64,000 bases of DNA from Haloarcula salina (GTDB taxonomy: Archaea > Halobacteriota > Halobacteria > Halobacteriales > Haloarculaceae): contig NZ_WRXL01000001.1 of the NCBI RefSeq assembly GCF_010119195.1, positions 806,001 to 870,000 on the forward strand, written 5' to 3'. Below the pieces are notes generated by a model. The model worked only from the letters and a program-made list of their open reading frames with translations. It searched no databases and was not told the origin of the DNA. Below, piece by piece: positions 18,991-26,979 of this stretch (within the stretch, counting starts at the first letter, position 1; the number at the start of each line of letters is the position of its first letter). Made by a program: the position numbers and the translations under genes.

Positions 18991-19554
18991 GTGAGCAAGC
19001 GCCTGTTCGTCAGCGTCGACCTCGACGGACTGAGCGACGCCGTCGCCGCCGTCCAGGAGCGCTTCGAGGGCGTGTCGGGCCTCCGGCTGACCGACCCGGA
19101 GCAGGCCCACGTCACGCTGAAGTTTCTGGGAGACACCGACGTGGACCGCGTCGACGATCTCGTCGACGCGCTCGATACCGCCGTCGCGGACAGCGGCGTC
19201 GAGCCGTTCGAGGCGAGAGTCGGCGGGCTGGGCGTGTTCCCGTCGCTCGACTACATCAGCGTCGTCTGGGTCGGCGTCCGCGGCGGGGCGGGCGACGCCG
19301 AACTGACCGCGCTCCACGAGGCGGTCGAAGAGCGCACGGTCGACGTGGGATTCGACCCGGAAGACCGCGACTTCACGCCGCACGCGACCGTCGCGCGGAT
19401 GGACCACGCCGGCGGGAAAGAGACGGTCCAGCGCGCGGTCGAGACCGACGACCCGGACGTGGGTCGCCTGACGGTGGACGAGATTCGCCTGAAAGAGAGC
19501 GTCCTCGGGAGCGACGGACCGACGTACCGGACGCTGAAGTCGGTGTCACTGTGA
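18991..19554 (+). CDS. thpR: RNA 2',3'-cyclic phosphodiesterase (2'-5' RNA ligase family)
   Basis: 187 residues from the GTG at 18991 (MSKRLFVSVDLDG), the usual beginning of the family; an ATG at 18964 would add nine unrelated residues. The two HxT motifs that define 2H phosphoesterases are His40-Val-Thr42 (AHVTLKFLG) and His131-Ala-Thr133 (TPHATVARM). The enzyme opens 2',3'-cyclic phosphates of RNA, for instance after tRNA splicing. It is divergent from the TPR gene and followed by a convergent small protein. Confidence 0.93.
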   Translation: MSKRLFVSVDLDGLSDAVAAVQERFEGVSGLRLTDPEQAHVTLKFLGDTDVDRVDDLVDALDTAVADSGVEPFEARVGGLGVFPSLDYISVVWVGVRGGAGDAELTALHEAVEERTVDVGFDPEDRDFTPHATVARMDHAGGKETVQRAVETDDPDVGRLTVDEIRLKESVLGSDGPTYRTLKSVSL

Positions 19555-19600
19555 GGTGGGTCCGAGGCGCTGTGGCCGAACTACGGGCCGGCAGCCCGTC

Positions 19601-19873
19601 TCAGCGGCCGAGGCCGATCCGGGGCGACGCGCCGGGGAGGTGGCGCGTAACCGCCCAGCGGTTCGCCGCCTCGTCGACCGGCGCGAGTTCGACCCGGACG
19701 GAGTTTCCGGGTTCACGAGCCTGTAACTTTTCCGCCAGGATCGGGTCGGCGTAGTCCACCACGTCGTATCGGTTCCCGCTGCTCATCGCCCGAAGCGAGA
19801 ACTTCACATCCTCAGCACCGTTCGCCTCGATAACGTAGGAGTTTGCGTTATTTGGCTGCTTTGCTTTTGACAT
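19601..19873 (-). CDS. Small soluble protein, unknown function
   Basis: 90 residues beginning MSKAKQPNNANSYVIEANGA. It is less acidic than its neighbours in the first 25 residues and has no membrane segment or cysteine. The centre reads FSLRAMSSGNRYDVVDYADP and the end is basic. I do not recognise a family, though small haloarchaeal proteins of this look exist. A TATA element at 19896-19905 gives a leaderless start. Divergent from the ZIP transporter. Confidence 0.65.
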   Translation of the reverse strand: MSKAKQPNNANSYVIEANGAEDVKFSLRAMSSGNRYDVVDYADPILAEKLQAREPGNSVRVELAPVDEAANRWAVTRHLPGASPRIGLGR

Positions 19874-19895
19874 GCACTATACTTGAGACAATACC

Positions 19896-19905
19896 TGGAT
19901 AAATG
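19896..19905 (-). promoter_or_regulatory. TATA element of the 90-residue protein
   Basis: Read on the minus strand the element is CATTTATCCA, 23-32 bases ahead of the ATG at 19873, predicting a leaderless message. Confidence 0.5.
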
Positions 19906-20001
19906 TTGTCCACTAGTGCATATTGTCCGAGGATATTGTATAAGGGATATTACGTCGGTTCCGCGACCCGTTTAGGTCCGCCGAAAACAATCAACTTCGT
20001 G

Positions 20002-20012
20002 ATAATTCTTAA
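20002..20012 (+). promoter_or_regulatory. TATA element of the ZIP transporter
   Basis: ATAATTCTTAA is 25-35 bases ahead of the ATG at 20037. Upstream, TTGTCC occurs twice (19906 and 19927), with a further TTGT at 19940, which could belong to a metal-responsive site, but no clear symmetry is seen. Confidence 0.45.
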
Positions 20013-20036
20013 CCCCGCGAGGGGCGTAGCACCGGC

Positions 20037-20849
20037 ATGGTCGCCTTCGAGAACGTCGCGTTCGTGTTCGTGGCCGGGCTGCTGACGGCGCTGGCTACCG
20101 GGCTCGGTGCGGTGCCGTTCTTTCTCGTCGAAGAGTTCTCGGACCGGTGGAACGTCCTCCTGTGGGGACTGGCGTCCGGGATCATGGTCGCCGCGTCGCT
20201 GTTCGGCCTCGTCCGCGAGGGGCTCGCCTACGGGTCGCCGATACTGCTCGTCCCTGGCGTCCTCGCCGGCGTCGGACTCGTCGTGGTCGCCCACCGGGCG
20301 CTGGAGGACTTCGATCACTCGCCGAAGGAGTTCGAGCGGGCCGACTTCAAGAAGCTCCTGTTGATACTGGGTATCCTGACGGTTCACAGCTTCCCGGAGG
20401 GGGTCGCAGTCGGCGTCTCGTTCGCCGAACTGGGGCTGGAGTCGACCATGCCGGGGAGCATGATGGCCGTCGCCGGTCTCTCCGTGCCGCTGCTCGCGGT
20501 GTTCATGACTGTCGCCATCGCCATCCACAACATTCCGGAGGGCACCGCCATCGCGATTCCGCTCCGCTCGCTCGGCGTCAGCGAGTGGAAGATGGTGTGG
20601 TGGGCGGTGTTCTCCTCGCTCCCGCAACCGCTCGGGGCCGTCATCGCCTACTACTTCGTCACGCTTGCGAAGGCATTCCTCCCCTTCGGCTTCGGCTTCG
20701 CCGCCGGCGCGATGGTGTACCTCGTGCTCACAGAGTTCGTCCCCGAGGCGCTCGAATACGGGTCCGGCCTGCCCGGCGGCGGCAAGCGCGAACTGACGAC
20801 TGGCATCGCGGTCGGCGTGCTGGCGATGGTCCCGCTCGCGTTCGTCTAG
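20037..20849 (+). CDS. ZIP family divalent metal transporter
   Basis: 270 residues with about eight membrane segments. The two metal-site motifs are LTVHSFPEGVAVGVSF (TM4) and IAIHNIPEGTAIAIP (TM5), the signature of ZIP transporters that bring zinc, iron or manganese into the cytoplasm. A charged loop around EDFDHSPKEFERADFKK separates TM3 and TM4. Length is usual for the archaeal/ZupT branch. Metal specificity cannot be read. Single gene, divergent from a small protein, convergent with a Tat lipoprotein (stops overlap by 4 bases). Confidence 0.93.
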   Translation: MVAFENVAFVFVAGLLTALATGLGAVPFFLVEEFSDRWNVLLWGLASGIMVAASLFGLVREGLAYGSPILLVPGVLAGVGLVVVAHRALEDFDHSPKEFERADFKKLLLILGILTVHSFPEGVAVGVSFAELGLESTMPGSMMAVAGLSVPLLAVFMTVAIAIHNIPEGTAIAIPLRSLGVSEWKMVWWAVFSSLPQPLGAVIAYYFVTLAKAFLPFGFGFAAGAMVYLVLTEFVPEALEYGSGLPGGGKRELTTGIAVGVLAMVPLAFV

Positions 20850-21361
20850 ATCGGGAGGCGCTTCTCGATGATAGTCAGGTCGACGAAGGCGGTCAGCGGG
20901 TCGTCGAACTCCTCAACGCGCGTCTCCATGCGGTAGTTCGAGTGGTCGACGGCGAAGAAGTACGGTCCGGGCTCGTCCAGCGGTTCGCGCGCGCCCCCGT
21001 TGGCGGTCGACGCCTCGTAGATGTCGGAGCCCTCCGGTCGCACCGCCGTCTGACTGAACTCCGGGTTCCCCCGCGGGGTCTTCTCCGGCTCCCGGCCCTT
21101 GATGTAGGCGTCGTAGCGCTCGAAGGTGGTCTGATCGGTGAAGAAGTACACGCTGAACGGAACGTCCGCCTTGACGATGTACTGGATCTCTCCGCCGGGG
21201 TCGGACACGTCGGGGATCTCCTCTTTCACCCAGGCGCTCTGCGGGTCGATAGTGACGTCCTGCTTGACGCTCACGACGACGTTACCGCCGCCTCCCAGAC
21301 AGCCCGAGCTCGCTGCTGTGGCGCCTGTTCCGACCGTGCGGAGGAACGTCCGGCGATTCAT
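20846..21361 (-). CDS. Tat-exported lipoprotein, unknown function
   Basis: 171 residues. The N-terminus MNRRTFLRTVGTGATAASSG carries a twin-arginine motif and is followed by Cys at the lipobox, so the mature protein is anchored outside the cell by lipid. The body is a single domain of about 145 residues rich in beta-type sequence (IQYIVKADVPFSVYFFTD, YFFAVDHSNYRMET), like a small sandwich domain. No enzyme motif is visible. It converges with the ZIP gene; a functional link to metals is possible but not shown. Confidence 0.8.
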   Translation of the reverse strand: MNRRTFLRTVGTGATAASSGCLGGGGNVVVSVKQDVTIDPQSAWVKEEIPDVSDPGGEIQYIVKADVPFSVYFFTDQTTFERYDAYIKGREPEKTPRGNPEFSQTAVRPEGSDIYEASTANGGAREPLDEPGPYFFAVDHSNYRMETRVEEFDDPLTAFVDLTIIEKRLPI

Positions 21362-21448
21362 CTACCGAGAATCAGGGAAATGACTGCACTTAGTTCTACG
21401 TCCGCAGTTATGGCCGCTGATAACGGGGACGGCGCGGGTGCAAAAAGG

Positions 21449-21460
21449 AAGGAATTTAAG
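21449..21460 (+). promoter_or_regulatory. TATA element of the rpl39e-rpl31e-eif6 operon
   Basis: AAGGAATTTAAG lies 27-38 bases ahead of the rpl39e ATG at 21487, giving a short leader. Confidence 0.5.
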
Positions 21461-21486
21461 CCGCGGCGCGGAAGAGGCAGCACACC

Positions 21487-21639
21487 ATGAGTAAGAAGTC
21501 GAAGGCCAAGAAGAAGCGACTGGCCAAGCTGGAGAACCAGAACAGTCGCGTCCCGGCCTGGGTCATGCTCAAGACCGACCGCGACGTGCAGCGAAACCAC
21601 AAGCGACGCCACTGGCGGCGCAACGACACTGACGAATAA
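21487..21639 (+). CDS. rpl39e: Large-subunit ribosomal protein L39e
   Basis: A 50-residue basic protein starting [20 protein letters not shown] and containing [20 protein letters not shown]. This is the tiny L39e, which lines the polypeptide exit tunnel. It is one of very few basic proteins in the window. The TAA overlaps the ATG of rpl31e by one base. L39e-L31e-aIF6 is a classic archaeal operon, so the call is firm although the gene is very short. Confidence 0.97.
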   Translation: MSKKSKAKKKRLAKLENQNSRVPAWVMLKTDRDVQRNHKRRHWRRNDTDE

Positions 21640-21917
21640 TGAGCGCCAGTGACTTCGAGGAGCGCGTCGTGACCGTCCCGCTCCGCGACGCACGGGCAGA
21701 ACCGAACCACAAGCGCGCCGACAAGGCGATGGTCCTCATCCGCGAGCACCTCGCCAAGCACTTCTCGGTCGACGAGAGCGCCGTCCGTCTGGACCCCTCG
21801 ATCAACGAGGCGGCCTGGGCCCGCGGCCGCGCCAAGACCCCGAGTAAGATTCGCGTCCGCGCCGCCCGCTTCGAAGAAGAGGGCGAAGCCGTCGTCGAAG
21901 CAGAGACCGCCGAGTAA
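21639..21917 (+). CDS. rpl31e: Large-subunit ribosomal protein L31e
   Basis: 92 residues. [20 protein letters not shown] near the N-terminus and [20 protein letters not shown] near the end are the L31e signatures. L31e sits near the tunnel exit and contacts the signal recognition particle and other exit factors. Start overlaps rpl39e (TAATG); aIF6 begins two bases after the stop. Confidence 0.96.
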   Translation: MSASDFEERVVTVPLRDARAEPNHKRADKAMVLIREHLAKHFSVDESAVRLDPSINEAAWARGRAKTPSKIRVRAARFEEEGEAVVEAETAE

Positions 21918-21919
21918 CG

Positions 21920-22585
21920 TTGCTCCGCGCGGCATTCTCCGGGTCGTCGTACGTGGGCGTGTTCGCCCGTGCGACCGACGACTGCGTGCTGGTTCGCCCC
22001 GATTTAGACGAATCGCTCGTCGAGGATCTGAACGAGGAACTGGACGTGCCGGCCGTCCCGACGACGATCGGTCAGTCCGGCACCGTCGGCGCGCTGGCCG
22101 TCGGTAACGCGAACGGACTCGTCGTCACCGAACGCGTCCGCGAGACGGAAATCGAACGGATTCAGGAGGTCGTCGACCTCCCGGTGACGCGACTGCCCGG
22201 CCGGATCAACGCCGCGGGCAACGTCGTCTGCTGTAACGACCACGGCGCGTACGTCCATCCCGACCTCTCGCGCGAGGCCGTACAGGCGGTCCGCGACGGC
22301 CTCGACGTGCCCGTCGAGCGCGGCGTCATCGCCGGCGTCAACACCGTCGGGACCGCCGCCGTCGCCACCAACAACGGGGTGCTCTGCCACCCGAAGGCGA
22401 CCGACGGCGAACTCGACGCGCTCGAGGACGTCCTCGACGTGCCCGCCGACATCGGGACGATCAACTACGGCGGCCCGCTCGTCGGCTCCGGGCTGGTCGC
22501 CAACGACTACGGCTACGTCTGTGGCTCCGAGACCTCCGGCCCCGAACTGGGCCGCATCGACGCGGCGCTCGGCTACATCGACTGA
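21920..22585 (+). CDS. eif6: Translation initiation factor aIF6 (anti-association factor)
   Basis: 221 residues beginning at a TTG two bases after rpl31e: [20 protein letters not shown], the expected N-terminus, which is why the rare start was accepted. Five pseudo-repeats form a pentein ring; matching segments include [36 protein letters not shown] and [19 protein letters not shown]. The factor binds the large subunit next to L14/L24e and stops premature joining with the small subunit. The weak TTG may set a lower level than the ribosomal proteins upstream. Confidence 0.95.
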   Translation: MLRAAFSGSSYVGVFARATDDCVLVRPDLDESLVEDLNEELDVPAVPTTIGQSGTVGALAVGNANGLVVTERVRETEIERIQEVVDLPVTRLPGRINAAGNVVCCNDHGAYVHPDLSREAVQAVRDGLDVPVERGVIAGVNTVGTAAVATNNGVLCHPKATDGELDALEDVLDVPADIGTINYGGPLVGSGLVANDYGYVCGSETSGPELGRIDAALGYID

Positions 22586-22611
22586 CGCCGCGAACGGTCC
22601 GTTCGGGCCGG

Positions 22612-22626
22612 TTTTCTATCCGTTTT
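22612..22626 (+). terminator. T-tracts after eif6
   Basis: Two TTTT runs (22612-22615 and 22623-22626) lie 27-41 bases after the eif6 stop and before the opposing zinc-ribbon gene. They are plausible archaeal termination signals. Confidence 0.35.
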
Positions 22627-22634
22627 CCGTCTCG

Positions 22635-22799
22635 TCAGGACGGGTGCTGGTGGCTGAGTTTCTCCGCGACGACGCCCGGAACGGGAAGCCCGCAGTCTCC
22701 GCAGGTCCACGAGCGGCTCGTGCCGCCGCGCTCCGGCGTCAGGTCCTGCCTGAACCGCAGCGTCGCACCGCATTGACACTGATAGGTCGTCCGACTCAT
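22635..22799 (-). CDS. Zinc-ribbon microprotein (54 residues)
   Basis: The protein begins MSRTTYQCQCGATLRFRQ and has CxC (residues 8 and 10) and a CGDCG knuckle (33-36), four cysteines spaced to hold one zinc. The rest is polar and the end is KLSHQHPS. Small zinc-finger proteins of this size are common in haloarchaea and some affect biofilm or regulation; the role here is unknown. It is divergent from a second zinc-ribbon microprotein 82 bases away, so the two share one control region. Confidence 0.72.
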   Translation of the reverse strand: MSRTTYQCQCGATLRFRQDLTPERGGTSRSWTCGDCGLPVPGVVAEKLSHQHPS

Positions 22800-22880
22800 A
22801 GCGTCGGCTAGGGACCGCTGGCACATAGTCCATGACAATTCGTGACAAGAGATAATATGTCACCGGACTAATTGACACAC
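22800..22880. promoter_or_regulatory. Shared divergent control region of two zinc-ribbon microproteins
   Basis: An 81-base AT-rich segment. GAGATAATATGTC at 22850-22862 is a TATA-like element 19-31 bases ahead of the ATG at 22881. TGACA occurs on both sides (near 22832 and 22874), which could be parts of a regulator site. Confidence 0.35.
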
Positions 22881-23018
22881 ATGGTTCAGCGAACCCCAGC
22901 CGTCGACGACCCGACACGACTCGTCTGCCGGAAGTGCGACTACTCGACCGACGTGCTCCGTCCGTCCTGCCCGGAGTGCGGCGGCGACATGGTGTACGCA
23001 CCGGACGCACCGGAGTGA
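22881..23018 (+). CDS. Zinc-ribbon microprotein (45 residues)
   Basis: MVQRTPAVDDPTRLVCRKCD begins the protein; a second knuckle, CPECGG, follows, giving CxxC at 16-19 and 30-33, one rubredoxin-like zinc site. The remainder is acidic. It lies ahead of rplX and divergent from another zinc microprotein. The gene is real in my view because the cysteine spacing is exact and codon use is GC3-rich like its neighbours, but nothing shows its function. Confidence 0.68.
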   Translation: MVQRTPAVDDPTRLVCRKCDYSTDVLRPSCPECGGDMVYAPDAPE

Positions 23019-23145
23019 GGGCCTACCTCGCGGCGGTCACGCCGCCGTGCGGCCGCGTCGCGGGCCTCGGGCTCGCACGCCGAGAGCACGACCGCACACG
23101 GGCGGAAGGGGAAGATACTTCCCTGCCCTGCCCGCACCTGCGTGT

Positions 23146-23319
23146 ATGAGCACGTACACTGTTCGCGGTAGTTTCCCGGCCCGAGACGGCCCGCAGGAGT
23201 TCGAAAAGGAGGTCGACGCGCCCAACGAGAACGTCGCGACGGAGCGCGTCTACGCCGACTTCGGCTCCCAGCACAACCTCAAGCGCACGCAGATCACCAT
23301 CGACGAGGTGGCAGCATGA
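23146..23319 (+). CDS. rplX: Large-subunit ribosomal protein L18a/LX
   Basis: 57 residues from the ATG at 23146: MSTYTVRGSFPARDGPQEFE, then NENVATERVYADFGSQHNLK and a short end. This is the archaeal LX (L18a/L20e) protein found ahead of prefoldin alpha and ftsY in haloarchaea. Frames extending upstream to 23047 are not conserved-looking. Its stop overlaps the prefoldin ATG. Confidence 0.93.
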   Translation: MSTYTVRGSFPARDGPQEFEKEVDAPNENVATERVYADFGSQHNLKRTQITIDEVAA

Positions 23320-23783
23320 TGGGCGGCGGTGGCGGTGGCGGCGGCGGCGGTCAGATGCAGCAGGTCGCACAGGAGATCGAGCAGATGGAGCAGGAGATCG
23401 ACGCCATCGACGAGGAGATCGAGCGCCTGCGCGAGAAGAAGTCCGACATCGACGAGGCCATCGAGGCCATCGAGGTCCTCGAGTCCGGGTCGACGGTGCA
23501 GGTCCCGGTCGGCGGCGACGCCTACGTCCGCGCCACTATCGACGACATCGACGAGGTCGTCGTCTCGCTGGGCGGCGGCTACTCCGCCGAGCGCGAGCAG
23601 GACGGAGCCATCGACACGCTGGGGACGAAACAGGAGACGCTCGACGACCACATCGGCGAGCTCCAGGAGGAGAAGGCCGAAGTCGAGACCGAGATGGAGG
23701 AGCTCGAACAGCAGGCCCAGCAGATGCAACAGCAGCAGATGCAGCAGATGATGCAGCAGCAACAAGAGCAGGACGACGAGTAA
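23316..23783 (+). CDS. pfdA: Prefoldin alpha subunit
   Basis: 155 residues. Two long coiled-coil helices (about 13-55 and 108-150) flank a beta region with TVQVPVGGDAYVRATI, the prefoldin alpha layout. The hexamer passes unfolded proteins to the thermosome. Unusual features are a run of glycines at residues 3-12 and a C-terminus of alternating Gln and Met. The ATG at 23316 overlaps the rplX stop, and a second ATG at 23319 would give a protein one residue shorter. ftsY starts 6 bases after the stop. Confidence 0.94.
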   Translation: MMGGGGGGGGGGQMQQVAQEIEQMEQEIDAIDEEIERLREKKSDIDEAIEAIEVLESGSTVQVPVGGDAYVRATIDDIDEVVVSLGGGYSAEREQDGAIDTLGTKQETLDDHIGELQEEKAEVETEMEELEQQAQQMQQQQMQQMMQQQQEQDDE

Positions 23784-23789
23784 GGCCGC

Positions 23790-25019
23790 ATGTTCGACGG
23801 ACTGAAGGACAAACTCAGCGGGTTCACGAGCGACGTCGAGGAGGAAGTCGACGACGAGGCGCTCGACGCCGAAGAGGAGACCGAAGCGGACGCCGAAGTC
23901 GAGGCGGAACCGGAACCCGAGGAGACGCTCGACGCGGAACCCGAAGTCGGGGCGGAAGCGGAACCCGAGGCGGACACCGATGTCGAGGCGGACGCCGACG
24001 CGGAGCCAGCGCCCGACGGCCCCGCGACCGTCGAGACCAGCGAAGCGACGTCGGAAGCGGCGGCACCGGAGAGCGAGCCCGCCGAACCGGCGACCGAGGC
24101 AGCGGGCGAGGAGTCCGACGACGATGACGACGGCCGCGGACTCGCCGCGAAGGCCAAGATCATGGCCACCGGGAAGACGGTCATCGACGAGGAGGACCTC
24201 CAGAGCCACCTCGACGACCTCGAACTGGCCCTGCTCTCGAGCGACGTGGAGATGAGCGTCGCCAACGAGATTCTGGCGGGCGTCAAGGAGAACCTCACCG
24301 GTCAGACCCGCCGTCGCCTCTCCAGCACGGGTAACCTCGTCCGCGACGCACTGCGCGAGTCGCTGTACGAGGTCATCAGCGTCGGGCAGTTCGACTTCGA
24401 CGAGCGCGTGCGGGCGGCCGACAAGCCCGTCACCATCGTCTTCACCGGCGTCAACGGCGTCGGGAAGACGACGACCATCGCGAAACTCGCGAAGTACTTC
24501 GAGGATCGGGGGCTCTCGACGGTGCTCGCCAACGGCGACACCTACCGCGCCGGCGCGAACGAGCAACTGGAGAAGCACGCCCAGAACCTCGACAAGAAGA
24601 TCATCACCCACGAACAGGGCTCGGACCCGACGGCCGTCATCTACGACGCCGTCGAGTACGCCAAGGCCAACGACATCGACGTGGTGCTCGGCGACACGGC
24701 CGGCAGACTCCACACCTCGGACGACCTGATGGCCCAACTGGAGAAGATCGACCGCAACATCGATCCGGACATGACGCTGTTCGTGGACGAGGCGGTCGCC
24801 GGCCAAGACGCCGTCAATCGGGCGCGCGAGTTCGACGACGCCGCCGCGGTCGACGGTGCAATCCTGACGAAGGCCGACGCCGACCCGCAGGGCGGCGCGG
24901 CCATCTCCGTCGCGCACGTCACCGGAAAGCCGATCCTCTTTCTCGGCACCGGACAGGGCTACGACGACCTCGACCAGTTCGATCCCGAGGAGATCGTCGA
25001 CAGCCTGATCGGCGAGTGA
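23790..25019 (+). CDS. ftsY: Signal recognition particle receptor FtsY
   Basis: 409 residues. The first 110 residues are an extremely acidic, low-complexity A domain made of Glu-Ala-Glu-Pro-type repeats that would rest near the membrane. The N domain follows and then the G domain with Walker A GVNGVGKTTTIAKLA, the SRP-type insertion DTYRAGANEQLE, the G3 element DTAGRLH and G4/G5 around LTKADADPQGGAAI. FtsY docks the Ffh-ribosome complex to the translocon. The partner Ffh is encoded at 31.9 kb. It ends the rplX-pfdA-ftsY operon. Confidence 0.96.
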   Translation: MFDGLKDKLSGFTSDVEEEVDDEALDAEEETEADAEVEAEPEPEETLDAEPEVGAEAEPEADTDVEADADAEPAPDGPATVETSEATSEAAAPESEPAEPATEAAGEESDDDDDGRGLAAKAKIMATGKTVIDEEDLQSHLDDLELALLSSDVEMSVANEILAGVKENLTGQTRRRLSSTGNLVRDALRESLYEVISVGQFDFDERVRAADKPVTIVFTGVNGVGKTTTIAKLAKYFEDRGLSTVLANGDTYRAGANEQLEKHAQNLDKKIITHEQGSDPTAVIYDAVEYAKANDIDVVLGDTAGRLHTSDDLMAQLEKIDRNIDPDMTLFVDEAVAGQDAVNRAREFDDAAAVDGAILTKADADPQGGAAISVAHVTGKPILFLGTGQGYDDLDQFDPEEIVDSLIGE

Positions 25020-25055
25020 GCCACCGACCTCTCGGTAATTCTTTCTGGTAACGTC

Positions 25056-25071
25056 GGCGTCGATCGACGCC
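25056..25071. repeat. 16-bp perfect palindrome GGCGTCGATCGACGCC
   Basis: It lies 37 bases after the ftsY stop. It can fold as a six-base stem with a GATC loop, so it may end the ftsY transcript, or serve as a protein-binding site upstream of the reductase. There is no T-tract directly after it. Confidence 0.45.
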
Positions 25072-25239
25072 CGCGAGCCTCGCAACCGTGCGACACCTCA
25101 GCGGTCCGACGAGTGCCGACGCCATCGACCCGGACAGTATTGCCGCATCGAGGGAGGTGTGGACGTATTCTCCGGCAGAGGCGCGTTGAAGGGGACAGTC
25201 GTCCATCATCGATTCACACAGTATTGAGGTGTGTGGTCA

Positions 25240-26979
25240 ATGAACACAGTCGAACGCTGGAAACAGGAGAAGCACCCGCTCGACGTCGTCGACGACGTCG
25301 AGCGATACGCGAGCGAGGAGTTGAGTTTCGAGGAGATCGAGGCCCGCGCGGGCGACGGCGAGTGGGAGCGCCTGAAGTGGGCCGGGCTGTACGCCCACGG
25401 GCGGCAGGACGGGTACTTCATGTTGCGGACGAAGGTTCCGGGCGGTTCCCTCACGCCGGCGCAGGCCGAAGTCATCGGCGAGGTCGCCGACGAGTACGCC
25501 ACCGCGCCCGCCGAGTTCGGCGGCGAGGACCAGAACGCGGTCTGGGGCGACGCCTTCCTCGACATCACGACCCGGCAGGACGTCCAGATGCACTGGATCG
25601 AGATCGAGGACGTACCGGAGATCTGGGACCGCTACGATGAGGTCGGCCTGACGACGGTCCAAGGCTGCGGCGACTCGGCGCGGAATGTGCTCGGCTGTCC
25701 CGCCGCCGGGCTGGACGACCACGAGTGCTTCGACGCCCAGCCCGTGGTCGACGCGGTCTCGGACTTTTTCACGGAGAACCGCGAGTACGCGAACCTCCCG
25801 CGGAAGTTCAAGCTGACCGTCACCGGCTGTCGCCACGACTGCGCGCAGTCCCAGATCAACGACGTGGGACTGACACCGGCCAGCCGCGAGGTCGACGGCG
25901 AGGGGTACTACGGCTTCCACGTCCGCGTGGGCGGCGGCCTCTCGGACGGCCCGCGGATGGCCTCGGACCTCGACGTGTTCGTCCCGCCGGAGGACGCCGT
26001 GGAATTCTGCCGCGCCGTCGCCCAGACGTTCAAGGAACTGGGCGACCGAACCAACCGCGGCGTCTGCCGGATGCGCTACCTCGTCCAGCAACTGGGTCCC
26101 GAGCGGTTCGAGGAAGCGGTCCGGGACCGCTGTGTCGTCGATCTCCCGACGCGGGGGACCGACCGCACGGTGGGCTATCGCGGCGACCACGTCGGCGTCC
26201 ACGACCAGCGCGATTCAACCCTCAGCTACGTCGGTTTCAACGTCATCGCCGGACGGATGGGCGGTGAAGAGTTCGCCCGCGCGGCGCGGGCCGCACGGGA
26301 GTACGGGACCGACGACGCCTCGATTCGGCTCGCGACCGACCAGAACTTCCTCGTCACGCACATTCCCGACGCGAGCCTCGGCGACCTGCTGAACGAGCCG
26401 TTCGCCCGGACCTACCGGCCGGACCCCGGCCCGTTCTCGCGCGGCGCGGTCGGCTGTACCGGCTCCGAGTTCTGCAACTACGGCATCATCGAGACCAAGA
26501 AGCGCGTCCGACGGTGGGCGAAGGCGCTCGACCGCCGCGTCGACGTGCCCGAGGAGATCGACGTGGTGCGGATGCACATGTCCGGCTGTTCGGCCTCCTG
26601 TGCCCAGCCGCAGATCGCCGACATCGGCTTCCGGGGCGAGACCGTGCAGGTGGCCGACCCCGAACGGACCACCAACGAGGAGGGGGACGCGATCGTCGAG
26701 GGGATGGACTTCGGTCTGGGCGGGAGCCTCGGGGCGGACAACGAGTTCCTCGACTGGGTCGAACACGCCGTCCCGGCCGACGCCGTCGTCCCGGCACTGG
26801 AGGAACTGTTCGACGCCTTCGCCGACGAACGAGACGACGGCGAGCGCTTCTACGAGTGGTGTCGCCGCGTCGGCAACGACCGCCTCCGCGCGGTCATGCG
26901 GCGCGCCGACGCCGACGTGTCCAGCGGGATCGCGCACGGCGACGGCGGCGGTCGCGGGGAGGTGGCCGAAGATGACTGA
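25240..26979 (+). CDS. nirA: Sirohaem nitrite/sulfite reductase (NirA type)
   Basis: 579 residues from the ATG at 25240; a GTG nine bases upstream is less likely. The protein has two related halves, with the ferredoxin-like/sirohaem repeat seen as TKVPGGSLTPAQAEVIGEVA early on. The [4Fe-4S]-sirohaem cysteines are Cys406-X5-Cys412 (CTGSEFC) and Cys450-X3-Cys454 (CSASC); an older, partly matching set is in the first half (GCRHDCAQSQI). The family reduces nitrite to ammonia or sulfite to sulfide with six electrons. Which substrate is used cannot be told from this sequence. Its end overlaps a ferredoxin-FrhB gene by 8 bases, so the electron donor may be F420H2 through that protein. Confidence 0.88.
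   Translation: MNTVERWKQEKHPLDVVDDVERYASEELSFEEIEARAGDGEWERLKWAGLYAHGRQDGYFMLRTKVPGGSLTPAQAEVIGEVADEYATAPAEFGGEDQNAVWGDAFLDITTRQDVQMHWIEIEDVPEIWDRYDEVGLTTVQGCGDSARNVLGCPAAGLDDHECFDAQPVVDAVSDFFTENREYANLPRKFKLTVTGCRHDCAQSQINDVGLTPASREVDGEGYYGFHVRVGGGLSDGPRMASDLDVFVPPEDAVEFCRAVAQTFKELGDRTNRGVCRMRYLVQQLGPERFEEAVRDRCVVDLPTRGTDRTVGYRGDHVGVHDQRDSTLSYVGFNVIAGRMGGEEFARAARAAREYGTDDASIRLATDQNFLVTHIPDASLGDLLNEPFARTYRPDPGPFSRGAVGCTGSEFCNYGIIETKKRVRRWAKALDRRVDVPEEIDVVRMHMSGCSASCAQPQIADIGFRGETVQVADPERTTNEEGDAIVEGMDFGLGGSLGADNEFLDWVEHAVPADAVVPALEELFDAFADERDDGERFYEWCRRVGNDRLRAVMRRADADVSSGIAHGDGGGRGEVAEDD

Noticed and set aside
21380-21490. A 36-codon frame whose TGA overlaps the rpl39e ATG
   Set aside because: Its layout resembles the ilvE leader frame, but the TATA element for rpl39e lies inside it, so most of it would not be transcribed.
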